From: Bacillota bacterium
GTDB lineage: Bacteria; Bacillota; Bacilli; Bacillales_A; Planococcaceae
Direction: 5' to 3'
DNA: 64,000 nt
Assembly: GCA_018816185.1 (NCBI GenBank)
Contig: JAHIWI010000008.1
Location: 1-64,000, forward strand
The translations under genes were made by a program, and so were the position numbers. The notes under the pieces are model-generated. The model saw nothing but the letters and a program-made list of their open reading frames with translations, was not told the origin of the DNA and searched no databases. Position 1 is the stretch's first letter; every line of letters begins with the position of its first letter. Positions 28,066-35,674 of the stretch are shown here, piece after piece.

Positions 28066-28113
28066 AAAAATCCTTTTAAACCAATTCATCAGGTTTAAAA
28101 GGATTATTTTTTA
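28066..28113. terminator. Intrinsic terminator
   Basis: AATCCTTTTAAACC and GGTTTAAAAGGATT make a 14-bp stem followed by ATTTTTTATTT, directly after the small acidic protein gene. Confidence 0.85.
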
Positions 28114-28248
28114 TTTATGGATATCTGAATAAGAAAAGTCTTTTCTAGCACTATAATGGGTGCAAGAAGCAATTTTCTAATTTCCAACCTTATCACTTTC
28201 ATTTACCTGTAAAACTCTTGTACCATGAAGGAAAAGGAGGGCTGCCAG

Positions 28249-28536
28249 TTGAAGGATGACCACCACGCAAAAATTCAATATACACTTGTTGAACGTAAAA
28301 TCGATTATCATTACCAACTTCAAAAAATTGCAACCAAGCATGAATTAGTTGTAACTAAAGATGAAGTGATCACGGCTACAACTGCCTTCGGTTTACACCA
28401 AGTGCTAGATGTCTCCTACAAACCTTTTTCATCAGAAGCAGGAATCCTGTATCTCCATACGAACCAAGGTGTTTTTCCATTTCATATTCACTCAAATCCT
28501 TCTACCTTTATTGAAACTTTTCTGTTATTTAAATAA
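28249..28536 (+). CDS. Hypothetical 95-residue cytosolic protein
   Basis: The frame opens at 28225, but AAAGGAGGG precedes a TTG at 28249 by 8 nt, so that is the probable start (KDDHHAKIQYTLVERK). The second half, LDVSYKPFSSEAGILYLHTNQGVFPFHI, looks like alternating beta strands of a small pleckstrin-like or similar beta fold, but I cannot assign a family. No membrane segment. It converges on the CapA-like gene with only 3 nt between stops. Confidence 0.55.
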   Translation: MKDDHHAKIQYTLVERKIDYHYQLQKIATKHELVVTKDEVITATTAFGLHQVLDVSYKPFSSEAGILYLHTNQGVFPFHIHSNPSTFIETFLLFK

Positions 28537-28539
28537 AGC

Positions 28540-29697
28540 CTATTCCACAATCAAAAGTTCATCGATAAAGGTTGCCATATGATGCTGAGTCGACTCAGTA
28601 TATTGTTTGTGATCAATTAAATGGGCATCTGTTAACACATCCATTGGAATGATTTCGAAGTCGCGATTATTTGTATGATGGGTGTAAGTGGATATGAAGT
28701 TTGGTTCGTTTAAGGTGATGGTAGATTTCCCTTGAAAAGTCGTTTTAGTTACTTCAATGCCCCCAATCCCACCAATTCGTCTATCTAACCCTATTTGACC
28801 GGACAAAAAATTCCCTAAACTATACATAACAAACGTCTTAGAACCATCTGGCCTTTCAATCCAATCCATTGGCTGCAATACATGTGGGTGGTGACCAATA
28901 ATGATATCCACTCCCATCGTTGATAGCTCGCGAGCGAGTTCAAGTTGAGAAGTACTTGGTAAACTTTCGTACTCATTTCCCCAATGCATCGAGACTACTA
29001 CAACATCTGATAATTCCTTGGCTTTACGAACATCTTGTTGAATAAGAGGTAAGTCAATTAGGTTAATTAAATACGGTTTATCTTCTGGAACCGGCATGCC
29101 ATTCGTTCCGTAGCTATAGGCTAAAAATGAAAACGTAATATCGTTTTTCGTCAACATTCGAATTTCTTCTCGATCTTCAAATGACTGAAATGCGCCTGTA
29201 TAAGGCATTTGAATTTGATTCCAATACGATAAGGCATTTTGAATAGCTTGTTCACCCTTATCCATCGTATGGTTATTCGCTAGTGTCACGATGTCGATCC
29301 CCGCATCCTTCAAAGCATCGCCAATTTCAAAAGGACTATTAAATAGCGGGTAGCTAGAGAGTCCTAACTCTTTTCCGCCAATCATCGTTTCTTGGTTTGC
29401 CACTGCAATATCTGCACTTTCTAACAAAGGTTTTACTTGGTTAAACATAGGAGAGAAATCATAAGTGCCTTCAGGAGTTGCCGCATCTTTGTACACCGGT
29501 TGATGGAGAAGGATATCACCAATAGCTACTAACTTGGCACTTTTAACAATAGGTTTGTCCAATTTTTTAGGTAGTATCGGTTCAATTTCCATTGCATGGG
29601 TGACTGGTTCCACTTCAACATTAAAATCGATTGAAGAGGATTCCTCACAACCACCGAGGAAAACAAACAGTGCAAATAGAATGATATATTTTTTCAA
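28540..29697 (-). CDS. CapA-family lipoprotein (poly-gamma-glutamate capsule-type phosphoesterase)
   Basis: Signal peptide MKKYIILFALFVFLGGC with lipobox LGGC, then a calcineurin-like PGA_cap domain: VAIGDILLHQPVY, VANQETMIGG, VTLANNHTMD, VSMHWGNEYE and GHHPHVLQPMDW supply the metal-binding Asp/Asn/His set. It has 385 residues. CapA proteins are needed for poly-gamma-glutamate release, but no capBC genes are present here. It could instead be one of the stand-alone wall-associated phosphoesterases found in Bacillales. Confidence 0.85.
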   Translation of the reverse strand: MKKYIILFALFVFLGGCEESSSIDFNVEVEPVTHAMEIEPILPKKLDKPIVKSAKLVAIGDILLHQPVYKDAATPEGTYDFSPMFNQVKPLLESADIAVANQETMIGGKELGLSSYPLFNSPFEIGDALKDAGIDIVTLANNHTMDKGEQAIQNALSYWNQIQMPYTGAFQSFEDREEIRMLTKNDITFSFLAYSYGTNGMPVPEDKPYLINLIDLPLIQQDVRKAKELSDVVVVSMHWGNEYESLPSTSQLELARELSTMGVDIIIGHHPHVLQPMDWIERPDGSKTFVMYSLGNFLSGQIGLDRRIGGIGGIEVTKTTFQGKSTITLNEPNFISTYTHHTNNRDFEIIPMDVLTDAHLIDHKQYTESTQHHMATFIDELLIVE

Positions 29698-29786
29698 GAC
29701 ATACCCACCTTTTTGAGAAATACATGCATGTTAGCATTGCTTAAATGTATGTCCAATAAGCGAGGGTTATTATGAAAAAGTCATAA

Positions 29787-29815
29787 TTGACAAAATTCAG
29801 TGATTCGCATATTCT
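29787..29815 (+). promoter_or_regulatory. Strong sigma-A promoter of the mutS2-like leader
   Basis: TTGACA (29787-29792), 17-nt spacer, TATTCT (29810-29815). Perfect -35 and optimal spacing predict a start near 29822, about 450 nt before the mutS2-like start codon. No better promoter is visible downstream, and the 10 nt between the leader terminator and the RBS cannot hold one. Confidence 0.75.
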
Positions 29816-29855
29816 AACAATGATAGTAAATGTGCTCGAAAGAGGAGATTGTTTT

Positions 29856-29879
29856 ATGAGTGTGAATGTTCTTAACTAA
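29856..29879 (+). CDS. Seven-residue upstream leader peptide (MSVNVLN)
   Basis: ATG AGT GTG AAT GTT CTT AAC TAA lies about 35 nt after the predicted transcription start, with AGAGGAGA spaced 8 nt before it, a near-ideal RBS for so short an ORF. Its last three codons (GTTCTTAAC) are the 5' arm of a 9-bp stem with GTTAAGAAC at 29959-29967, so a ribosome on this ORF would block that stem. This is the layout of stalling leader peptides; function is inferred. Confidence 0.55.
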   Translation: MSVNVLN

Positions 29880-29967
29880 CCCGTTAATTGAATACGGTCT
29901 TGAATAAAGCGAAAACCCATAAATTAATTGGGTTATTTAGTATGCGCTTTTCAAGAATGTTAAGAAC
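29868..29967 (+). promoter_or_regulatory. Nested, mutually exclusive hairpins in the leader RNA
   Basis: Structure A is nested: GTTCTTAAC (29868-29876) with GTTAAGAAC (29959-29967), CTTGAATAAAGCG (29899-29911) with CGCTTTTCAAG (29945-29955), and AACCCA (29914-29919) with TGGGTT (29929-29934). Structure B uses TAACCC plus TTAATT (29877-29889) with AATTAATTGGGTTA (29922-29935), which excludes the inner part of A. Such alternatives are expected of an attenuator. Pairings were found by eye without energy calculation. Confidence 0.5.
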
Positions 29968-30209
29968 AAGCATCATAGCAATGAAGAATGGATATGTAAT
30001 TTCCAGCTATGGCATGTATTTGTCATCGCTTTTTTTTATGCTGATTAGTGAGTGTTTCGGAAATCAGTATAAGAAAATACATCGCTTTCACCATTTTGGT
30101 GTAACGTGATTTTTCTAATGGGAATTTATTTTGAGGGAGCCTTAAAACTCAAATTGAATTCTCTACGAATGAAGGAAAAGACTATCCAGCATAAGTAGGT
30201 CAATCTTCA

Positions 30210-30245
30210 AAGCCATCATGAGTGTTTTCATGGTGGCTTTTTTTA
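30210..30245 (+). terminator. Leader terminator in front of the mutS2-like gene
   Basis: AAGCCATCATGA and TCATGGTGGCTT form a 12-bp stem (one G-U pair), 6-nt loop, followed by seven Ts. It ends 10 nt before the GGAGGA of the mutS2-like gene. The capA-like gene upstream runs the other way, so this terminator can only act on the leader transcript, i.e. it must be conditional. Confidence 0.85.
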
Positions 30246-30267
30246 TTTGAAAAAGGAGGAAAAATAA

Positions 30268-32193
30268 ATGAATCAACAAACAATTGATGTATTAGGATAT
30301 CAAGAAATTTTACAAGAGGTAGGGAGTTACGCCATCACCGAGCGTGCGAAGAAGACAATTGAGGAAATGCGACCTTCAACTAATAAAAAGTCGATTGAAC
30401 ATACATTGAGCGAAGTACAAGAGGCACTAGAGATTATGCAAATAAGTTCGAGTATACCCATTCACACACTTAGTGACATGGAACAATACATTGAACAAGC
30501 AAAAAAGGGGTTGTATATACGAGCCGATCAATTTACTCGCATCGTCTCTTTTTTAGATCATTGCCATAAGTTAAAACGCTTCATGAAAGATAAACAATAT
30601 GCTGCGCCTACTATTCATTTATATGCAGAATCTATTGGTGATTTAAGCGAATTGGAAGCTGAAATCACCCGCTGTTTAAAGCACGGCCAAGTTGATGATT
30701 ATGCCACGAAGGAACTTTCAACGATTAGAAGACAATTAGGTATGCTACTTACTAAGGTAAAAGATAGAGCTCAAACGATGGTGAAGTCTAAAACCTTCGC
30801 ACCTTATTTACAGGAAAGTATGGTTTCCGAAAGAAATGGACGATTTGTCTTTGCTGTTAAAAGAGAATATCGAAACAAAGTGAACGGGAATGTTCTCGAT
30901 ACATCAGCTTCAGGAGCGACATTATTCATGGAACCAAAAGAATTGGAAGTCATGCAGGGTGAAATCGACTTATTAAAAATTGCTGAAGAGCATGAAGTCG
31001 AGAAAATCTTATATGAACTGACTGAACAATTTCTTGAACATGAAATGTCGATGAATATTGCGATGGACACAATGCATCATTACGATGTTATTTTTGCAAA
31101 AGCGAAACACAGCAAACTAATTGAAGGGCAATGTCCTATTTTAAATGAAGAATACCTCATTCATTTAAAAGGAGCTAGACATCCTATGCTAAAAGGGAAT
31201 GCGGTTCCACTTTCTTTACAATTTGGAGAGCACGATCGCGCACTCGTTATTACAGGACCGAATACAGGTGGGAAGACGGTAACACTTAAAACAATCGGCT
31301 TACTTACCATGATGGCGCAAACGGGCTTATATATTCCAGCTGAAAAAGGGAGTACACTTCACATTTTCCAAAAGATTTTCGTAGATATTGGCGATGGTCA
31401 AAGCATAGAAGCAAATCTGAGCACATTCAGCTCACGCCTCGTCAATATTATTGAGATTTTAAAGTCAACGGATCAACGCTCACTCGTGCTGCTCGATGAA
31501 TTAGGGTCTGGAACAGACCCAAGTGAAGGGATGGCTTTAGCAATCGTCATTCTTGAACAACTCTTTGAGAAAGGGGCAACGCTTTTTGCAACCACTCATT
31601 ACAGTGAAATGAAGGACTTTGCCGATGCAAAAGAAGGCTTTTTAAATGGTTCCATGGAGTTCGATCTGGAAACTTTGCGTCCTACTTATCGTCTTTTATT
31701 AGGGCAAAGCGGGAAAAGCCAAGCATTTGATATTGCTTTGAAACTTGGGTTACATCCAGATTTAATTAGAAAAGCATATGTCATTTCGTACAAAAATGCG
31801 CATCCATTTTCGAATTCGATTCCAAGTGAAAACTTGAAAGATCTTCATTATGTAAAACAAATAACCACCTTTAAACATGATCGAAAACTTCGCAAAGAGG
31901 ACGTAGAGGATAAAGTTCCGTTATTTGAACAAGGAGACAATGTGAAAATAACTGCTACGGATGAAACTGGCATTGTCTATAAAGGGCCAAGTAGCATCGG
32001 AAATTATATTGTTCAAGTGAAAGGTGAAAAGAAAGAGTTTAACCATAAACGTCTTAAACTTCATATTAAAAAAAGTGAACTATATCCAGAGGATTATGAT
32101 TTTGATATTGTATTTAAATCTAAAGAATATCGCAAAGTGAAAAATCAGTTGGATCGAAAGTATGTAGAAGGTCTAAATCTAGAAGAAGATTAA
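30268..32193 (+). CDS. MutS2-like ABC ATPase lacking the Smr domain
   Basis: The protein has a MutS2-type core (about residues 1-300) and a MutS ATPase with Walker A TGPNTGGKTVTLK near residue 330, LSTFSSRLVNI, Walker B LVLLDELGSGTDPSEG near 406, and TTHYSEMK. After YKGPSSIGNYIVQVKG (a KOW-like beta segment, about 555-600) it stops at 641 residues. Canonical MutS2 is about 780 and continues through a longer clamp coiled coil and an Smr nuclease domain. MutS2 is known to act on stalled, collided ribosomes. A role in ribosome rescue or antibiotic tolerance is inferred from this and the leader. Confidence 0.85.
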   Translation: MNQQTIDVLGYQEILQEVGSYAITERAKKTIEEMRPSTNKKSIEHTLSEVQEALEIMQISSSIPIHTLSDMEQYIEQAKKGLYIRADQFTRIVSFLDHCHKLKRFMKDKQYAAPTIHLYAESIGDLSELEAEITRCLKHGQVDDYATKELSTIRRQLGMLLTKVKDRAQTMVKSKTFAPYLQESMVSERNGRFVFAVKREYRNKVNGNVLDTSASGATLFMEPKELEVMQGEIDLLKIAEEHEVEKILYELTEQFLEHEMSMNIAMDTMHHYDVIFAKAKHSKLIEGQCPILNEEYLIHLKGARHPMLKGNAVPLSLQFGEHDRALVITGPNTGGKTVTLKTIGLLTMMAQTGLYIPAEKGSTLHIFQKIFVDIGDGQSIEANLSTFSSRLVNIIEILKSTDQRSLVLLDELGSGTDPSEGMALAIVILEQLFEKGATLFATTHYSEMKDFADAKEGFLNGSMEFDLETLRPTYRLLLGQSGKSQAFDIALKLGLHPDLIRKAYVISYKNAHPFSNSIPSENLKDLHYVKQITTFKHDRKLRKEDVEDKVPLFEQGDNVKITATDETGIVYKGPSSIGNYIVQVKGEKKEFNHKRLKLHIKKSELYPEDYDFDIVFKSKEYRKVKNQLDRKYVEGLNLEED

Positions 32194-32416
32194 AAGTGCA
32201 AAATAAGGAATAATACAACATATTGTGTCGAAATAAAAATAACACACTATATATTGATTTTTAAGGGCTGAAATCATATAATAAATACAAGATATAAAGT
32301 TCTTCGTTTCAGTACTAAATACTTCTTAGTGAAACACTTCTCTGCAATTTGTAACCCAGTTTTTATTTCCTTAAATATGTGCATGACAAAATCATTTTGG
32401 TTTGGGGGATGGGAAT

Positions 32417-32602
32417 ATGAAAATGAAGTCATTGAGTAAGAGAAGCGTGACATTGATGCTCATAAACATTAAAAAGAAAGAAATGATCTTGAAAGCAAAA
32501 CGGTATGGTCGAACACATCCTACAGTTGTGAAGTGTAGCCAACAATTAGATGTGTTACTAAATCAGTATCAAGGGATTCATTTATACAAAGATGTTGTTT
32601 AA
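32417..32602 (+). CDS. Spo0E-like aspartyl-phosphate phosphatase
   Basis: Small helical-hairpin protein of the Spo0E family that dephosphorylates Spo0A-P and so delays sporulation. The family pattern is visible: LINIKKKEMILKAKRYGRTHPTVVKCSQQLDVLL, with the SQxLD motif that inserts into the Spo0A active site. About 61 residues from the ATG at 32417 (GGGGGATGGG upstream); the next ATG at 32423 is also possible. The 200 nt before it are AT-rich with nothing else clear. Confidence 0.8.
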   Translation: MKMKSLSKRSVTLMLINIKKKEMILKAKRYGRTHPTVVKCSQQLDVLLNQYQGIHLYKDVV

Positions 32603-32618
32603 TCCAATACCTCCAATT

Positions 32619-32665
32619 AAAAAAGGCAGAAGAATGGGCTCCATGCCTAATCTTCTGCCTTTTTC
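32619..32665. terminator. Bidirectional intrinsic terminator
   Basis: AAAGGCAGAAGA and TCTTCTGCCTTT pair over 12 bp with A and T runs outside, between the Spo0E-like gene and the convergent MFS gene. Confidence 0.85.
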
Positions 32666-32686
32666 TATATTCACTGTAATTTAAAC

Positions 32687-33904
32687 TTATAATAAAGATT
32701 CTTTCGGTTCCCGAGCATAGAGCATATACACTAAAAAGAAGAGGCCAGCACTGAGCAAACGCAACCCTGAATTGATGTACATAGCAGTTTCAACACCCCA
32801 AGAGTTCAATAGCCAGATGCCCACTTGAGGAGCAAGGAAAGCAACGAGTGCTAACAGTACATTGTACGTTGTAATACAGTAGGTACGTGACGCCTCAGGA
32901 GACTGTTCAAGTAAAAGGTTAAACAACAGCAAGACCACGCCAGATAGGAAGAAACCGGACATTGTTTGTACGATTGTTAAGTAATACAAATTGGTCGATA
33001 ACACGGTCAAAAATGGAGTGCTCGCCATGCCGATAGCTGCATAAACAAATACACGAACGTTTGATTTCCGCTCAGCCCATTTTTTCCACAAAGGGAAAGT
33101 CAAAATTTGCATAAGCATATTTCCCACCGAAAACATACTTATCCAAAAGATAGTCGCACCTACAACCCGAACATGGTAAATGTTGAAAATTCCCCACGCC
33201 ATTTGCCACGCAAAATTAAAGAATAACGCAGCCGCTAAAAACCAAACAAAACTTGAGTGTTTAAAAATGGACCACTCCATTAATTTCTTTTTAACCAATG
33301 GACCGCTTCCAGGAGTATGGGGCTCATCATGCTTCATCAAAATGAAAGCTTCTAGTAATCCAAAACCAAATGCGATGGCAAATAAAATCTGGTATGCCGT
33401 TACATTATTTGATTGATCTTTCATCACAATCCCAATAACTAAGGTTGAAACTAATCCAACCATTGTTAATAAACGATTTCGATCACTAAAGAATTCCCCG
33501 CGTCTCGATTCACTAATCATGCCACTAATTAATGTTTGCCACCCAATATTGGCGACAGTATTCGGCACGCTCATTAAGGCGACAATAATCAGAAATGCCC
33601 AGGCTTGCATCGATTCGGAAGGGATATAAACGACAACAACGATAAACAAAAACATGATTCTCGCTAACAGAATGGAGAGGGCAACAAGCTTCTTATGTTC
33701 GTGAGCCCGATTAAGTAAGATAGCAGCCGGTATCGTCATAAGTAATGCCATCAGAGGGGGAAGCGAACTGATTAACCCGACTTGATAATTCGTTGCGCTT
33801 AAAATGGTGATCGCAAATATTGGGAAAAAGTTATTTGAAAAATTCATCGCCACAGTCGATGCCATGCCATTATATATACTTATTTTTTCGTTATATGGAC
33901 GCAT
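32687..33904 (-). CDS. MFS transporter
   Basis: A 405-residue protein with about 12 membrane segments. N-terminal region AMNFSNNFFPIFAITILSATNYQVGLISSLPPLMALLMTIP is hydrophobic and typical of MFS_1; the loop after helix 2 (ILLNRAHEHKK) replaces the canonical GxxxDRxGRR. It is similar in layout to uncharacterised Bacillales permeases, and the substrate cannot be inferred. It is a single gene. Between its start and the subtilisin terminator (33905-34138) I see no gene. Confidence 0.82.
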   Translation of the reverse strand: MRPYNEKISIYNGMASTVAMNFSNNFFPIFAITILSATNYQVGLISSLPPLMALLMTIPAAILLNRAHEHKKLVALSILLARIMFLFIVVVVYIPSESMQAWAFLIIVALMSVPNTVANIGWQTLISGMISESRRGEFFSDRNRLLTMVGLVSTLVIGIVMKDQSNNVTAYQILFAIAFGFGLLEAFILMKHDEPHTPGSGPLVKKKLMEWSIFKHSSFVWFLAAALFFNFAWQMAWGIFNIYHVRVVGATIFWISMFSVGNMLMQILTFPLWKKWAERKSNVRVFVYAAIGMASTPFLTVLSTNLYYLTIVQTMSGFFLSGVVLLLFNLLLEQSPEASRTYCITTYNVLLALVAFLAPQVGIWLLNSWGVETAMYINSGLRLLSAGLFFLVYMLYAREPKESLL

Positions 33905-34138
33905 ATTAATCTCCGCATAATTTCATAAATTTGATGTTACGCTTTGAATTATATACCTGTTCAAAAAGAATACAAGTCCTTTGTGGCACGAAATATTCGT
34001 AATCGAAAAATTGGGTTGAATGGACCTAGAACCATTTTGGGCAAAAGTCATGTTCCATCAATTAATCCTTTTAAATCCTGAAATAGAGGGGGTATTCAGA
34101 ACCTTATCGTTCACTTTTAAAAATCCAATTACACTATG

Positions 34139-34188
34139 AAAAAGAGTTATCAATTTCCTCTTTAAAAAGGCAATCGATAACTCTTTTT
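34139..34188 (-). terminator. Terminator after the subtilisin gene
   Basis: AAAAAGAGTTATC and GATAACTCTTTTT form a 13-bp stem around a 24-nt loop, 17 nt after the protease stop on the minus strand. Confidence 0.8.
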
Positions 34189-34204
34189 AGTATGTGTTTA
34201 TTAA

Positions 34205-35467
34205 TTATTGAACACGTGCAAATCCGAAACCAGACGCATAGTCGTCGCCAGTTGTTGCTCCGTAACCGCCTTTAATATCGTAATTCTTCGCACGATTTTG
34301 TAAGTTGGCACGTAATGTTGCATTTGACCAGCTAGGATTTTGAGACCAAAGCTTTGAAGCTAAACCGGCAACGTGAGGTGTTGCCATAGAAGTTCCGCTG
34401 ATTGTGTTATACCCACCATTATTCCAAGTTGAATAAATCGACGCACCAGGTGCAGAAATTTCTACATCTCCTTGGTTAATGTAATAGTCTCCATCTGTAG
34501 AAGCATACCCACGAGAAGAGAAGTCAGCAACTCGGTATGTACCGTTTTGTTGAACATTTTCAAGTGCCGCAACTGCTACTGCATTTACTAGAGCCCCAGG
34601 GTAACCAATCGATCCTTGATAAGGACCTTCATTTCCTGCAGCCGCTACAACTAAAACACCTTTGTTGTATGCGTACGTTACTGCACTTGCAATTAAACTA
34701 TCATTACTAGCAGAACCTAAAGACATATTGATTACCGTTTTAGTTCCGGATGAAGTAGCTTGATCTGCTGCATGGCGAATCGCTGCTGCAATATCATCTG
34801 AGTATCCTGATCCATTATCAGCAAGAACTTTATAAGCCCATAAATCCGAATCTGGAGCTACACCATAAATTCCAGCACCATCACTACCGCCGTCAGCTAA
34901 AGCAGATCCAGCAACATGCGTACCATGACCGTGTGCATCATTACATACCCCGTTGACTAGGGAAGTGGCTTGCGTGAAGTCTTTACATTGTTCAACTGTA
35001 TTTTCTAAATCATAATGATTTACGTTAACGCCGGTATCAAGGACTGCAATGTTAATACCTTGTCCACCAGATGTTGTTGTTTGACTGCTATTGTTATAGA
35101 TTGCTTTAATTCCCCAAGGTGTTTGATGAGAAGGGTATTCACCAGCAGTAGCTTCGAACTGGTTCGCTCGAATATCCGTATCAAGTGAAACTTGTTGAAC
35201 TTTTGTCACCGTAATATTTTTGTTCTTTTGTAGTGCGGCAAATTGTTTTTCGTTCATTTCTGTTGAGAAACCATTTTCGGTTAATTCCCAGCGTGCTTTG
35301 TATTTACTTTTAAGTGAAGATTTAGTAGATGAATCGGAAGCTTCCACATAAACTCGGAATTTCTCGTCACCATTGCTCGTTGTCGTTGCTGCATTTGCAC
35401 CAACAGTTGGCATTGCTAGACTTGCTGTAAGTAAAACGCTCATCAAGATTTTTTTCGACTTGTTCAT
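34205..35467 (-). CDS. Secreted subtilisin-family serine protease (S41-like)
   Basis: Signal peptide (MNKSKKILMSVLLTASLAMP, cut near ANA-A), an I9 inhibitor propeptide (about 35-95), and an S8 catalytic domain with Asp144 (VLDTGV), His181 (HGTHVAG), Asn279 (AAGNEGP) and Ser360 (GTSMATPH). It has 420 residues. Cys161 and Cys175 could form a disulfide. The length, paired cysteines, TPWGIKAIYNNSS and the ending GFGFARVQ closely resemble the psychrophilic subtilisins S39/S41 as I remember them. It lies divergent from an HTH-TPR regulator, which may control it. Confidence 0.94.
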   Translation of the reverse strand: MNKSKKILMSVLLTASLAMPTVGANAATTTSNGDEKFRVYVEASDSSTKSSLKSKYKARWELTENGFSTEMNEKQFAALQKNKNITVTKVQQVSLDTDIRANQFEATAGEYPSHQTPWGIKAIYNNSSQTTTSGGQGINIAVLDTGVNVNHYDLENTVEQCKDFTQATSLVNGVCNDAHGHGTHVAGSALADGGSDGAGIYGVAPDSDLWAYKVLADNGSGYSDDIAAAIRHAADQATSSGTKTVINMSLGSASNDSLIASAVTYAYNKGVLVVAAAGNEGPYQGSIGYPGALVNAVAVAALENVQQNGTYRVADFSSRGYASTDGDYYINQGDVEISAPGASIYSTWNNGGYNTISGTSMATPHVAGLASKLWSQNPSWSNATLRANLQNRAKNYDIKGGYGATTGDDYASGFGFARVQ

Positions 35468-35614
35468 TTGTGTGCTCCTTTTTCTTGTGTATTTTTCTTG
35501 CTAAACCAAATCTAGCACACAAACTATATTTTGATTATTGGGAAAATTAATTCGAAATCAAATGAAAACTTAAGAGAATAGCTGAATTGTGAATTTCTGC
35601 TAATTTATTAAAAA

Positions 35615-35643
35615 TTGAGAAAATAGACATCTCTACGTATAAT
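35615..35643 (+). promoter_or_regulatory. Sigma-A promoter of the HTH-TPR regulator
   Basis: TTGAGA (35615-35620), 17-nt spacer, TATAAT (35638-35643), ending 31 nt before the start codon. On the opposite strand the protease has a TATAGT-like -10 but no good -35, which would fit dependence on an activator. Confidence 0.65.
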
Positions 35644-35674
35644 GAGTCTACAAACTTTGTGAGTAGGTGAAGAC

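Noticed and set aside
30000-30040. Second terminator at the run of eight Ts (CATCGCTTTTTTTT)
   Set aside because: No complementary GC stem directly precedes the T-run.
29888-30109. 73-aa plus-strand ORF in the mutS2-like leader
   Set aside because: It starts at a TTG without RBS and lies inside the hairpin region; the RNA structure explains this stretch better.
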